Assembly: GCA_033439295.1 (NCBI GenBank) | Contig: JAVTLE010000023.1 | Coordinates: forward strand, 3,632,530 to 3,696,529 | Reading direction: 5' to 3' | Source of the DNA: Deuterostichococcus epilithicus | Lineage: Eukaryota; Chlorophyta; Trebouxiophyceae; Prasiolales; Stichococcaceae | DNA length: 64,000 nt | Part shown: positions 1 through 12,000 of the stretch, one piece after another | How positions within the stretch are numbered: the stretch's first letter is position 1 | Layout of the letters: every line of letters starts with the position of its first letter | Made by a program: the position numbers and the translations under genes | Notes under the pieces: model-generated | Seen by the model: only the letters and a program-made list of their open reading frames with translations | The model's database searches: none | Told to the model about the DNA's origin: nothing

Positions 1-3000
1 CATGCCGCGCCTGCAGCGCCGCCCGGCAGCGGCGGCGGCGCTGGCGGCGACAGCAGTGTCGGGCGACAGCAGCAGGCTCAGAGGCCGGCCGCCAAGCCAG
101 CAGACCGGAGCGCGTCTGTCGCGGCGGCAGACCCGCTGCGCGGCGCAGCAACCGGCGGCATCAACAGCCCGCGAGGCGGCGATGATGCCGCGCAGCAAGC
201 GGGGCCCCCCAGGCGCGCGGGCGGCAGCCTCAACGGCGCAACTCGACCGCAGCCGCAGCACCGTCCGCACTCCGCAGGTCTGTCAAACATGCGCCCTGAG
301 CGGCGTGGTCAAGCCCCATTCGCTGCATCGCAGTGTGTCTGCCGTCCCCTTCAACTTGTGAGTATTTGTGCAAGACGACTGCTGGAAGTTCGGTGCCGTG
401 TTGGGAAGCTTCGCGTGCGATCAGCCACTTTTAGTGTGATGGCAGGCCCGGCACGTGGCAACTGGGAAGCGATGTGGGGCGCCGTGGGGCGGGACCACCA
501 CCACGCTGGCCTCATCTGGAACGAGACCACGCGGGCCGAGCTGCGACTGGCGCTGCAGGTGCCTCCCAAATGTGCACTGCTTTTCCAAGCATTGCCACTA
601 CTTCTCAGCCCCGTCTGAGCCCGTCTCGCTGGCGGCCAGGTCGTCGGAAGCTCACTCGTCTGCTGCCTCCTGTGCTTCGTCTTCCGAGTCCGAGCCCGGT
701 GTTGGGAGCCTGCTCAGAGCATGTGCATCTGAGGAAGCTGCACAGCCGCATTCTGGCAAACAGTTAACAACACTACGGCTGCCGCAGAACGAGGAGGCGG
801 CGCTGCGGGCGGCGCGCACGCGCGGAGACGACGGTGCCGGCGGGGCCCCGGCCTGGAACCACGCCGAGTTCGCGGTGCCCTACCCCAGCCTGACCAAGCA
901 CCTGGCAGTTGGTGGGGTGTACCTGTCCCTGCTGCTCGACGGCGCCGATGCGGTGAGATGCGGTGCTGGGCAGAACTGACAGTCGGCCAGAGGTCCGCAT
1001 GAGCCGTGGTCGTTGCAGGATCCTCTCATACGAAAGCAGGGTCAATGCAAAGCTGCCTGTATCACTGCCCCATCCGGATCCTCGTTGTCCGGATCCTCGT
1101 TGATCTGGGCACTCCGCCGCTGCTTGCCGGTTGCCTCGTCTTCAGACATGCTCTCAACCTCTAACTGCATCGTCCTTGGCGGCACACAGGGAGCGGTGGA
1201 GAAGTTGGCGGCGCCGGCAGAGGTCGTTGCGGCGCTGCATCGCGCCTTTCTGTGTCTGGCAGACCCGGCGGTCGGCGGCGGCGGCGCCACCGCGGCGGCG
1301 GCAGCGGCGCTGGGCCGCAGCGCGGAGGGCGACCGGCTGACGATCGCGCGCGCCATGGCTGCTGTGTACAGCGCTCACGCAGGCGCCATTGGTGCGACTT
1401 ATCTCTGTGCACCACTTTTCCAAATCTGCATCCTGTGCGCAATGTGGCGCTGAAGCGCAGCACACCGGCATTGCTGTGCCTCACGTTGGCAGCTCACGGC
1501 ATGCGACCTGGCCCCACCTTTTGCAGCTTTGCAAGCCCTTGTGCACCATTGCCGCCATACTTCGTGGCAGCACAAGCTTCATACCCTGCGAAGTGTTGTT
1601 CCTGCCGCAGGTCCATTCACCGGCCTGGAGCACATGGTGATGCTCGCGGACCGGACGCCCTCACGGCCGCTGCGCCACACGCTGCTGCGCGTGCTGCAGG
1701 CCGCGCTGCTGCCCACCGCGGCCNNGCCGCCGCAGGTGGCTGCCGGCGCCACGTCGTCAGGTACTGCGGCGGCCGGTGGTGACGGCAGAGACGCGGCTGC
1801 GGCGGCCACCGCCAACTGCGCCGCGTTCCTGGCGGCCGGCGGCGTACAATTCGCAGTCGACCTGCTCGCCAGTGCGCTTCCTCCCGCGAACCTTCCTGTG
1901 TCGAGCCTTCATCGGCATGCTGACCGGCACATCCCCTCGCGCATCAAGAGCGCAACCTGCCACTGCATGCCTGATTGGAAGACGTACAGCGAGGGCCAAC
2001 ACTACTGTGTCCAACTGCTGCAGGCGCGCACGAGTCGAAGGAGCGCATGCGCGCGCCGCTGGCCACCAACCTCATTTCGCATGCGTACGCGGTGGAGGAC
2101 TCCCGGGAGTGGTGCTACTTCCTGCCGCCCGGGGTTGCGCCGCCCCTGGGCGCCGCTGCTGAGGACACCCAGTGGGGCGCGCAGGTCGGGCAAAATGCTT
2201 TTGATTGAAGAATCTCGCTCTCGAAACTGCTTTGCAGCTTCAGGATGGACCCTCGCTGAAGCGTGTTCGCTGGCCAGCACAACAGTTTCAAATTTCGGGC
2301 CTTGGCACATCATGGGTGGCAGCGACGCCGAGCAGTAGAAGGCGCAGGGGATGCAGCAGGGGGCCCTGCGTCACAGCAACGTACACAATTGCAGGCAGAC
2401 ATGCGGGGCACGGGCACTCAAGCAGATGGCTGCCCGTACCCACATCGCGTCGTCCTGCAATTGTGTGTTGCTCCATCTCAGGGTGCTTAAATGTGTTGGT
2501 CGGGGTTGTCGCCCTTCACTGCCTCCCAAACAGCCACCGTCTAGCAGGTACCACGAAAATTCTATCTCGAGTGCTGAGGGGGCGAACACTTGGAGGTGAC
2601 GCATGCATGCTTTTGGCGCAGCTTGGCGACACTCATGATCGTCATCACCTGATGGAACCGCTGCCAATGCCTGACCCTGAACCTCAAACTGTGATTTGCC
2701 GACGGCGCAGGTGGGGCCGGTGTCGAAGGACGAGATCCGGAGCCTGCACGCCAAGGGGCGTGTCGGCGACGGCACGCTGTTCCGCGCCGGCGACATGGCG
2801 GAGCCGGCGCCGCTGTCCACGCTGCGCGAGCTGCGCTGGTGGGTGGCCACCGGCCCAGGTGAGCGGCAAACTCAGCTGGCCCGGCGCGTCCGCCACCCTG
2901 TGACAAGAGAGCAGCTGCGTGGAGTTCTGCAGTGAAAGTATGACACATCTATGCTGAAATTGACTACGAATTGCTCAAACCCATCATACTCCAGGGTGCT

Positions 3001-6000
3001 GAGCGGAGTCGCTCAACCGGAGTCGCTCAAGGCAGCGGTCGGGGCTTGTGGCCTGCTGCAGAGTAGAGCATTGAACCACATCGCACCAGCAGCCGCTTGG
3101 ACATTGGCTGACATTGACGCCGCCGCCCCTTGACTGCGCAGCCAAGATGGAGCCCTTCGAGCAGGCCGGCGCCGCGCTCGCCCTGCTGCGGGCTGCCGCA
3201 GAGGCGCACCCCGCTGTGGACGTCAGCGGCGCGGTGCTGGCGCCGCTGCCGGGCGCGCACCGTGCCCTCGCCTCCCCCACCTGCCTGCCCCACCTGGTTC
3301 AGGTAGGGTGTAGGGTATAGGCCAGGCCACCAGACAGCGTGCTGCGTCCTTGACCCTAAACATGCCATCGCGAGCCGAGCCTGCTGGGTCCTTCTGTTTG
3401 CTGCGTGGGGCTGGCGGAGCTGCCGGGCAGCACCAGTCGAGGCGGGCTCGCAGCGGCCGGCGTGACGGCAGTGTCCGCCGCTGCATTGGTTGCGGAACAT
3501 GGCTCTACTGAGACGAGTCACGATGTGGCGAAGCCGCACAGCTGGCTTGAGTTGCCTGTGCGAGCTTGGGCTGCTGCTGAGGGCATTCTCTGATGCCCTG
3601 ATCAGCACGTCCATCCGAACTGCCGACTCATGCCATGGGACAGCATGTCGCTGTGCTCAAGAAAGCAGCAACACTACATCAGCTTTTGAAAAGCATGCCT
3701 CTCTCAGCCCCCTGCCCTGGACGCCGTCAGGTGGTCACGTAGCCGAGGCACTGGCCATGCAGCAGCACGGCAGCTCCGTTTGTGTGTCCACAGTCATGTT
3801 TCTCACGGCACTTCACCGTACAAGTCTTCCTACCAGATGGTGCCTTGCCAGCTGATGGCAAGGTGAAGCCAGCGGTGCTGCCAGTGTCAGGCGCCGTGGC
3901 AATGCAGCCTCTCTGCCCCTCCCATGTCCAGATTCATGACGATTGCATCGGCCCTCTTCCAATGCCGCAGCTCATGGCGACGGGGGAGCCGGCGCTGGTG
4001 GCGGGCGCAGCGGCGCTGCTGGAGGGCGTGCTGCGGCACAATGGGGAGGCGCTGCCGCGGCTGTACCGCACTGGCGCCTTCTTCCTGGTGCTGGCCTACT
4101 GCGGCTCCAACCTGCTGGAACTGGCCCGCCTGCTGCGGGTGCGGCCGCAGTCACGAAACCTTCCAGTTGTCAAAACCTTGAACCCTTCTTGACTCGATAA
4201 CCAGCCCTCCTGGCGCTCGCCTCTGGCAGTGCCAACCTCCCGGAGCTGGCCCGCCTTCTGTGCATGCAAACTTGGACCCTTTGCGAGTGGTCCAGCTTTC
4301 TATCCAGACATCCTAGCGAGCAGCAGTCAATTTTCCGGCCATGCTGGAGTTGTCCTGCCTGCTGCGGGTGCGGCGGCAAGCATGACACTTCCAGTCATGG
4401 GCTTTCTCTGATGCAGAGCATTCTGCGGCTTCATCTCGCTGAACCTGGCCCGCCTGCTGCGGATGCGTCTGCGGCCTTGGTAAGGAGGGATCTGGCAGCG
4501 TTAGAAGTTGTGGCAGCTGTGTTGCAGCCACATGATCCTCTGTCGGCAAGACGATCTTAAGACGTGCTGAATTGGTCGCACCAGCATGGCGGGTGCGGTC
4601 CACACAGAAGCTGCGCGCCATGGACCACACACCACACAGATGCCAGTCGGTGACATACTCCCTGAGCCTGTAGCTGCAGGGCTTCTTGTTGTCGAAGTAC
4701 TTCGCCCGCTCACGGACCATGCCAGTGACTGTCATCTGTGTGTGCTTGCTCCGTCAGGCTCCGCAACACGACGGGCGGCTCCTGCCGGACCTGTCATACT
4801 CTGCTGGCTGCGCGCTGCTGCCATGTGCCCCTGCAAGCCTGAACATCCAGGCACAAAGGCGACAGCCATAGTCGGCTGACTGTCTCAGCATCAGCCCCTA
4901 GCCCATCAAGGGCAGGCCGGCTAGGGGGCACCGTCCTTCTCTCGCGCTACTCATGTTCAGGCCTTGGGTTCCCACTCCAGGGTGGCGCACGCGCAGCAGA
5001 CAGCGATGCGGTGGCAGTCGGAGGCGGAGGTCCAGCCTCCGGGCTGACGCTGCCCGACCTGGCGCCTGAACCCGCCGTTTCTGATGACAGCAGTGCAGCT
5101 TTCGTCAATCCTTCTCGAACTCCAACACGCATCCGCAGGTGGCGCCCCTGGAGCAGGCAAAGGTGCTGCCGCGGGGCGCGGCAGGGCTGGCACCTCCTGA
5201 CCAACCCGGCCATACTGACCTTCTGTCTGGCACCTCCGGTCCAGCATAGAGCTTCCAGCAAAACTGTACCCACCCTGTCACCCAACCCTGCAGGTAGCGC
5301 ACCTGGAGCAGGCGGAGGTGCGGCCGGCGGGCGTGGCCGGGCTGGCGGGGCGCTCCTTCCTGGGCGGCCTGCTGCCGGAGTCGCTGCTGTACGTGCTGCA
5401 GAGCGGCGGCCCGGGCGCCTTTGCGGCCGCGCTGGCGGGCGACGCCGACACCCCGGAGCTCATTTGGACGCACCGCATGCGCGGCCAGCGCCTCGTGCCG
5501 CAGGTGCGAAACAAAAACTAAGCAGGTTTTGCACCTGTAGTTCCAAAAATCACTGCAATCTGCCGGCGGCCTCGCAGACAGCCTTACGGAGGTGGCCTTG
5601 TTGACGGCCTCAGCCCGACAGCGCTCCTGCAAAGCATGTCCTGCAGCATTTGACTGCGGCAAGATGCTGGACGGTTGCAGCATGGGGTCTGCAGCCTCCC
5701 TCTTTCTGCCTCCGCTCCTGACACCGCTGCATGACCGCTCCGCCCCGCAGATGCTGACGCACCTGGGCGACTTCCCGGCACGCCTGGCGGAGCATGGGCA
5801 CGCTGTGTACGAGTACACGCCCTGCCCGCCGGTGGGCTACCCAGAGCTGGCAGAGGAGCTGTGGTGCCACCGCTACTACCTGCGCAACCTGTGCGACACC
5901 GCCCGCTTCCCCGACTGGCCGCTCGTCGACCACGTGCCCTTCCTTCAGGTTTGCAACTGGTTGTGCTGCATCCTGTGCAGGGCATGCAAGCTTCACCTTG

Positions 6001-9000
6001 TTGACCGCCGTCACAGAGTCAGAGGTTGGCCTTGGTAGCACTCAGTAACCAGCAGGCTCGCTGTTGAGCGCGCCAGCCGCTTGGGAATGGCCGTATCACC
6101 GTGCCAGTAGTCCTGCAAACACCTGTTTCACCGGTGAAACTGTACTGAAACAGCTGCTGCTGAGGAACGGCCGTCTCGCCGCGCCAGTAGTCCTGCAGCA
6201 CCTGTTTCAGCAACTTTCTGAACGGTGAATTAGGGTGAAGTGGAATGGCCGTCTCACCCTGCCAGTAGTCCTGCTGCATCTGTTTCACAGGTGCAACAGT
6301 GTTTTAAGTGGAACGGCCGTCTCACAGTACTAGGAGTCCTGCCTACCAGTAGTCCTGCTGGAACACCGGTGAAACAACATCAGCTAGTGTAGAACTACTG
6401 GCATGTCGGCAGAGACGCTGTCATTGTCCAAGCCAGAAGTCGTACGGCTGCGTACTGTTCGCTGCTATTCCACCGCCATGGCACTGCGATGTGTCGCTGG
6501 TGGATGGTGGAGGCGCAGGACCAGTGCTATGCTGCCTGCAGTGGGTAGTGGGGCCATTCGTGACGATCCATACCCTGCCGCCGGCTGGACCCGCCTTGCA
6601 ATTCGGGGTCCCCTCCCTCGTCGATGCAGCCTCCAGGTCGCCAGCGACATTCAGAAGTCCTGCGCATGCTTGCTGCCAAGATGCTCAAGAGGAAAGGACC
6701 CCAAAACAGACCATGAAGCCGTCGCCTGCTCGCAAATAAAACTCGCAGGCGCTGCTGGACACCTGGCGGGCGGAGCTGGCGCGGCGGCCGCTGGACATGT
6801 CGGAGTCGGACGCGGCGGCGTTCCTGGGGCTGCCGCCACCGGGCGCCGACGGCGCCGCCGCCTTCTCGGAGGACGACCTCAAGGCGGCGTACCGGGCCGC
6901 GGCGCGCAAGTACCACCCCGACAAGAACCCCGCAGGTGTTAGGGTTAACAGTCGCCTTGCCTTCCTGCCCGGATAGGTCTGCTTTGGCGCGCAAGTACCA
7001 CCCCGACAAGCACCCCGCAGGTGCGAGACCGCCTTGGGAGATGCTTTCCTGCCTGAAGGGGTCGAGCGGGCCAGAGCATCATGCTGCCGCCTGCTACTGC
7101 CTGTTGATATGTGTACAAGTCCGATTCGCATATCCTGTTCCTCAATGAAACGTGATGAGGTGGCAGGTTTCTGGCCCTGTGGACGTGCAGCTGCTCACAG
7201 CTGGCCATTCGGACTGTCGCATGCCAGGCCGGTGAGCAGGAAGCTTGCGGTCGGAGGCCCTCGCCGCTCTTTGATTCTGTGTGGCGCCGAGTGGCAGGAC
7301 GCGACCGATTCGTGGCGGTGGGCGCCGCGTACGAGCGCCTGCGCGCAGGCGCCGCCGGCCGCGTCGGCACCCGCCCATCTGTCGTGCTGCTGCTCCTGCA
7401 GGCGCGCTTGAGAGCCACTTGCATACTTGCACCATTCTAAGGTGGGTTTGCATCTGTGCTATCGCTGGACTGGCCGCGATGCCCGGAGGCTGCTCGCCTC
7501 AAGTACCATCTCCTGCAGCATGCGTCCAGATAGACTCTGTACATGGTGGCATTCCGAAGCCTGAGCTCGACTTTAAACAATACGTGTTTGACTGCTGCAG
7601 GCGCAGTGCATCCTGTTTGCGCGGTGCCCGGAGGTGCTGGCGCCCTTCAAGTACGCGGGCTACCCAATGCTGCTGGACGCGGCGACGCTGCCGGAAGGCG
7701 AGGAAGACGGCGCGGGCGGCGGCGGCGGCGGCGCCCACTTCCTGGGCCCGCAGCGCGCCCCGCAGCTGCAGGTGCGCTGATGCCATACTTCCTGAGCTTG
7801 AGTGTGTGAGGGTTGGTAGACAGCCGACCCGCAGCAGCGGTGGCGGCGGCAGACATGCCGTGGATCCGGCTGCGGCTGGAAGTGCAGGCGAACTGTCTGA
7901 GCACCTGCGGAGCTGCGCAGCCTGGTGGGCGTATGTGAGGCCAGGCGTGCTCCTTGAGGCAGCGAACGACGATGGCTTGCACTCAGCTCTGCTTTCTGTT
8001 TGGAGGCCTGCCTGTGAGGCGCCCACATGGACATTGCCTGTATTCGCCCGCCACCGGGGTCAGCCCAGCATCCGAAATGTCTGTGCCGGATGAGTGGCAA
8101 TGCGACAGGCTGCCTCCAGGCCTGGCAAGGCCTCATGATGGCCTGACTGATCTGGGTTGCATGTACCTCCGGTGCACAGCATATGCAGCATTTGCACAAG
8201 CAATATGCAAAATCTCAAGGCGCAGGGAAGCAGTGTCGGCTGGTGCTGGGATCCAATGAGCTCAGTTTACAGCGGAGAGTCTGTGCATCTCAGCAACGAG
8301 CAGCCTTTGGTGCAAGCAACTTGCGTCGTGATCTCCATTGTCCCAATCGTACAGGCGGCAATCGAGGTCATACGGGTGCATTGCAGACCAGTCCTCCACG
8401 GCCAAGGCCTCCTGCTGCTACTGCGCATAATCTCAATTTTCGATTGCGTTGCATCTTTTTTGAGTCGCTATTACAACTTTACAAGGCAGGCAGCATGCTG
8501 GCTGACATATGTCAACAGGGCACCCGATAAGGAGGAGGGCGGACGTGCTGCAGTCACATGTCTCCTCAAACGTCGTTGCAGTCCATCTGATCTTGCCGCA
8601 ACCCAGGCCGCAGTGGAGCTGTGCTGGCTCACCTGCGTCTCCAGCGCACTCAACGGGAGGCGTCAAAGCTTTCATGTCACGTGTAACTCGCAGTTCATAT
8701 TGTGATGTTGCATCGCAGGCCGCAGTGGAGCTATGCTGGCTGACCTGCGTCTCCAGCGCGCTCAACGGGGAGGAGCTGACCCGCTGCGGCGGCGTCGCCA
8801 CCCTGGGGGCGCTGCTCATGCGCACGGTGGGGGTGCTGCCGGCGGACGCGCTGCCGACCGCGCCCGGCGCCGTGATCGCGACGCACTGCCTGCGCACGTT
8901 TGCCGGCATGGCGGCGTTCGGCTCCGCACGCCAAGAGCTCGCCGAGCGGTGCGCTTCCACTGGTCGGGGTTGCTACACGGGGTCGCCGCCGGCGCATCGG

Positions 9001-12000
9001 GTCTTGGAAGCGAGCATGCAACGTCAGTGCTTCATTTGACAGCTGCTCGACTGCTAGGGGCTGAGCTTGCGGCGCAAGGCGTGCACGTTGTGTGGGGTGG
9101 CCAGTCGTCGGTGTGCCTGCACCCTGCAATGCCGAATCCGCCCTGGCGTTCACATTGTTGGTTGCTGCCCACCGGACTGCTGGCTACTGGGCCTGCGCAC
9201 CTTGCATGCCTTTGCAGCGCACCAGGACGCAGTACCTAATTGTCTCAGGCCGCCTGCTGCTTTGCTGGTGATAACGTCAGTTCACCCATGCTTTGTGTGC
9301 CGCGAGCAGAGCGGTGCTGGTGCGCAATCTTGTGCGGCGTGCTTTGCGGCAACGTCGAGGAAAGTGAAGGGGATAGGAAAGGCTGAACTAGCATGCCGCC
9401 TGCGACTCTTCTCAGTGACGAGGCCGTCGTTGAAGTGTATCGTGTGCTCGTTGCAGGGAGGTGCTGGTGGGCGATGTGGTGCGGGCGTGCCGCCTGGAGC
9501 GCGCAGCTGCAGCTGTGGACGCAGCACTGCAGGCCATCTTCCAGCTGGCCGCCGAGCCTGCGCTGCAGGCATGCTCTGTCCTATGATGAAAGCACACACT
9601 CGCCGTGCGGCGATGGTTTGCTTGCGCTAATGTTGAATGCACAGCCGCTCTGGGTCGCAGGACAGCGCCACGGACACTCAGCAGAATAGATGCACGGCTT
9701 GCTGCCGTGTGGCTTGACACCGCATGGCGAGCATGGCTGGCTTGCCGGCAGACGTTCAGACCGTGCCGTACCCAGTCGACCCTGAAACCCCTGGTCCCCC
9801 CAGGAGCTGCTGATGCGGGTGGGCGTCATCCCGCACGTGCTGCCGCTGCTGCTGTCCTACGATGCCACTGCGGAGGGTGACGAGGGCGAGGGCGACGCCG
9901 CCAATGCGCCGGCGGCTGGCGCCGCCGCCGGCGCTGAGTCCCCGACAGAGGAGCGCGGCCCCAAGTTCCTGGGGCTCGGCATCGTGCGCTCCAACATGCA
10001 GGTGGGGCTGAGCACTGCTGCCACCCACACGGGCTTAATGTAGCAGGGTCCTGCACATGTAATTGCATTGAGCAAGCCACACATTGCGCGATGTTCAAGT
10101 CAACCCCAGCCTGCAGCTCCATTCCCCTGATGCAGTCGAAGTCCTGCTGTCTGGCCAAGCACGTGAAGCTCGGCAGGCTGCATGCCTCAGGCTTTGCTGA
10201 AGCCGGATTTCCTGCCGAGCACGTGCAGCAGCTCAGCAGCAGGCTGCACGGCTCAGGGCAATCGCCCAGCACCGCACTGGGGCAGGCAGACGGCCACACG
10301 CCGCGTTACTGAAGACCGCGTCACTGCACGCAGGCGGCGAAGAACTACCATGCGGTGCTGGCGGCGCGGGCGCTGGCGCGGCTGGCCGGCCACCTGGGGG
10401 CGCCGCGGCACGAGGGCGCCGCCGCGGCGCTGGCGGCGCTCATGACGGCGCAGCTGGCGGGCCGCCTGGGCGCCGGCGACCCCCACCCGTTGCTGCGCGA
10501 CCTCAATCGCAGCGTCGCCACGCCCACGGTGCTGCACCCTATTTCATTCGCCAGGCAGACAATGGATTTTGCCAGTCGGTCCACCTTATTACTGATGACA
10601 TCAGGCCATGGCTCGAGGCAAGCTTGCTGGCTGTGCTCATGACGCTCGCACTCCGCATCACAGACAACCGCATCCGGAGGCGGGCTTCACAGATGATCGA
10701 GCTGGGTCCAACGACATCGCATGCAGTATAGCATTAAAAGTACAAACGTACGGTGTTACACGACAGAGTCTCCTTGGTTTGCGAAGGTCATCTGGAGCAG
10801 CCAGATGCGGGAGGAGGTACTGGAGGCCCTCGCCGCGCAGCGCGCCGGCGCGGCGCCGCCCGCGGCCACCGACTCCGCGTCCGGCTTCCGCTTCGCGGCG
10901 CTGGACGGCGAGCTGGCGGTCGCGGGCGTGTACGTGCGCGTCTTCAACGAGCAGCCCAACTTCCCGCTGGCCGACCCCGCCGCCTTCTGCAAGGCGCGAC
11001 CCTGGCGCTGCTCAGCAGCTCAGCATGTACCAGCATGGAAGCTCAGCATGCACCAGCTGTTGCCAGGGTCGTCCCCTTGAGGTGGTTCTCCGATGAACAG
11101 CATTAATATTTGAGTAGCACGCTCTGTGACTTCTCGTGCGAAGCGAAATGCCGCTGAGCGTGGGCAGCTGCCCTGACCAGCAGATGATGTTGAGGCTGGC
11201 CGTCACAGGGGCTGGTCATGTACATCAACACCAGCATGAGGGAGGAGGCGCGCGCCGGCAGGGCCGCCGCCGCCGACGGCGGCACCGGCGCCGCGACGGG
11301 CGCGCGCAGGCGGGAGCACCTGACGGCGGCCCTGGGCGCGCNGCAGCACGCGGTGGAGGGCCACCCGCGGCTGGCGATGCTGATGGCGTCGCGCCCGGCG
11401 CTGGCGCCGCTGCTCGACGTCCTGGAGCGCGCCTGCCAGTGCGGGCTCCGTGTTTCTAATTGAAAGATAAATCTCAGCACAAGTACCATAAATAAAGTCC
11501 ATGTCATGCACCCGGCCCCGGCTTCGATGCCATGTCAAATGGCTCAGAAGTTTCTGTGCACCATCGCTCCCTGGTCTCGGCGCGAGGTGTGGTGCGGAGC
11601 CAGCGACGGAACCAGCAAGGGATGCCGCGCACACACGAGGCAACGGTCTGCACCGTGCGGCCAAGGGTGCGGCGCCACCACTGCTTCCATGGGATTTTGA
11701 CGCGCTGCAAGCCACCGTCTGCACTCCCCGCAGGCGGCTGCACGGGGTGGCGATGCCGTCGGGCGCGCTGGAGCCGCCGCCCGAGGCGGTAGCAGACGCG
11801 CAGGCGGCGCACGATGCTGAGGCCGCGGCGCTGGCCCTGGCGGTGCTCGTCCGCCTGACGGCGCACGCGGGTGCGGCAGCCTTTCCTAGACCCTAAGCCC
11901 TCTTCCTGGCTCGCCTGTTCGATCTGCGTACCTCGCATCCAAGGCAGCGACAGCCCCCATCTCTCAGCGTTCAAACAAGCCGCTCAATTACATAGGCGTC

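Noticed and set aside
1-361. Frame starting with ATG at base 2 as the GRV2 start
   Set aside because: The frame from base 1 joins in phase to the next exon and gives a continuous protein; the ATG frame does not.
6981-7021. Second HPD segment as a genuine alternative J-domain exon
   Set aside because: No acceptor directly precedes it, and reading from the first copy meets TAG, so it is better explained as an intronic duplicate.
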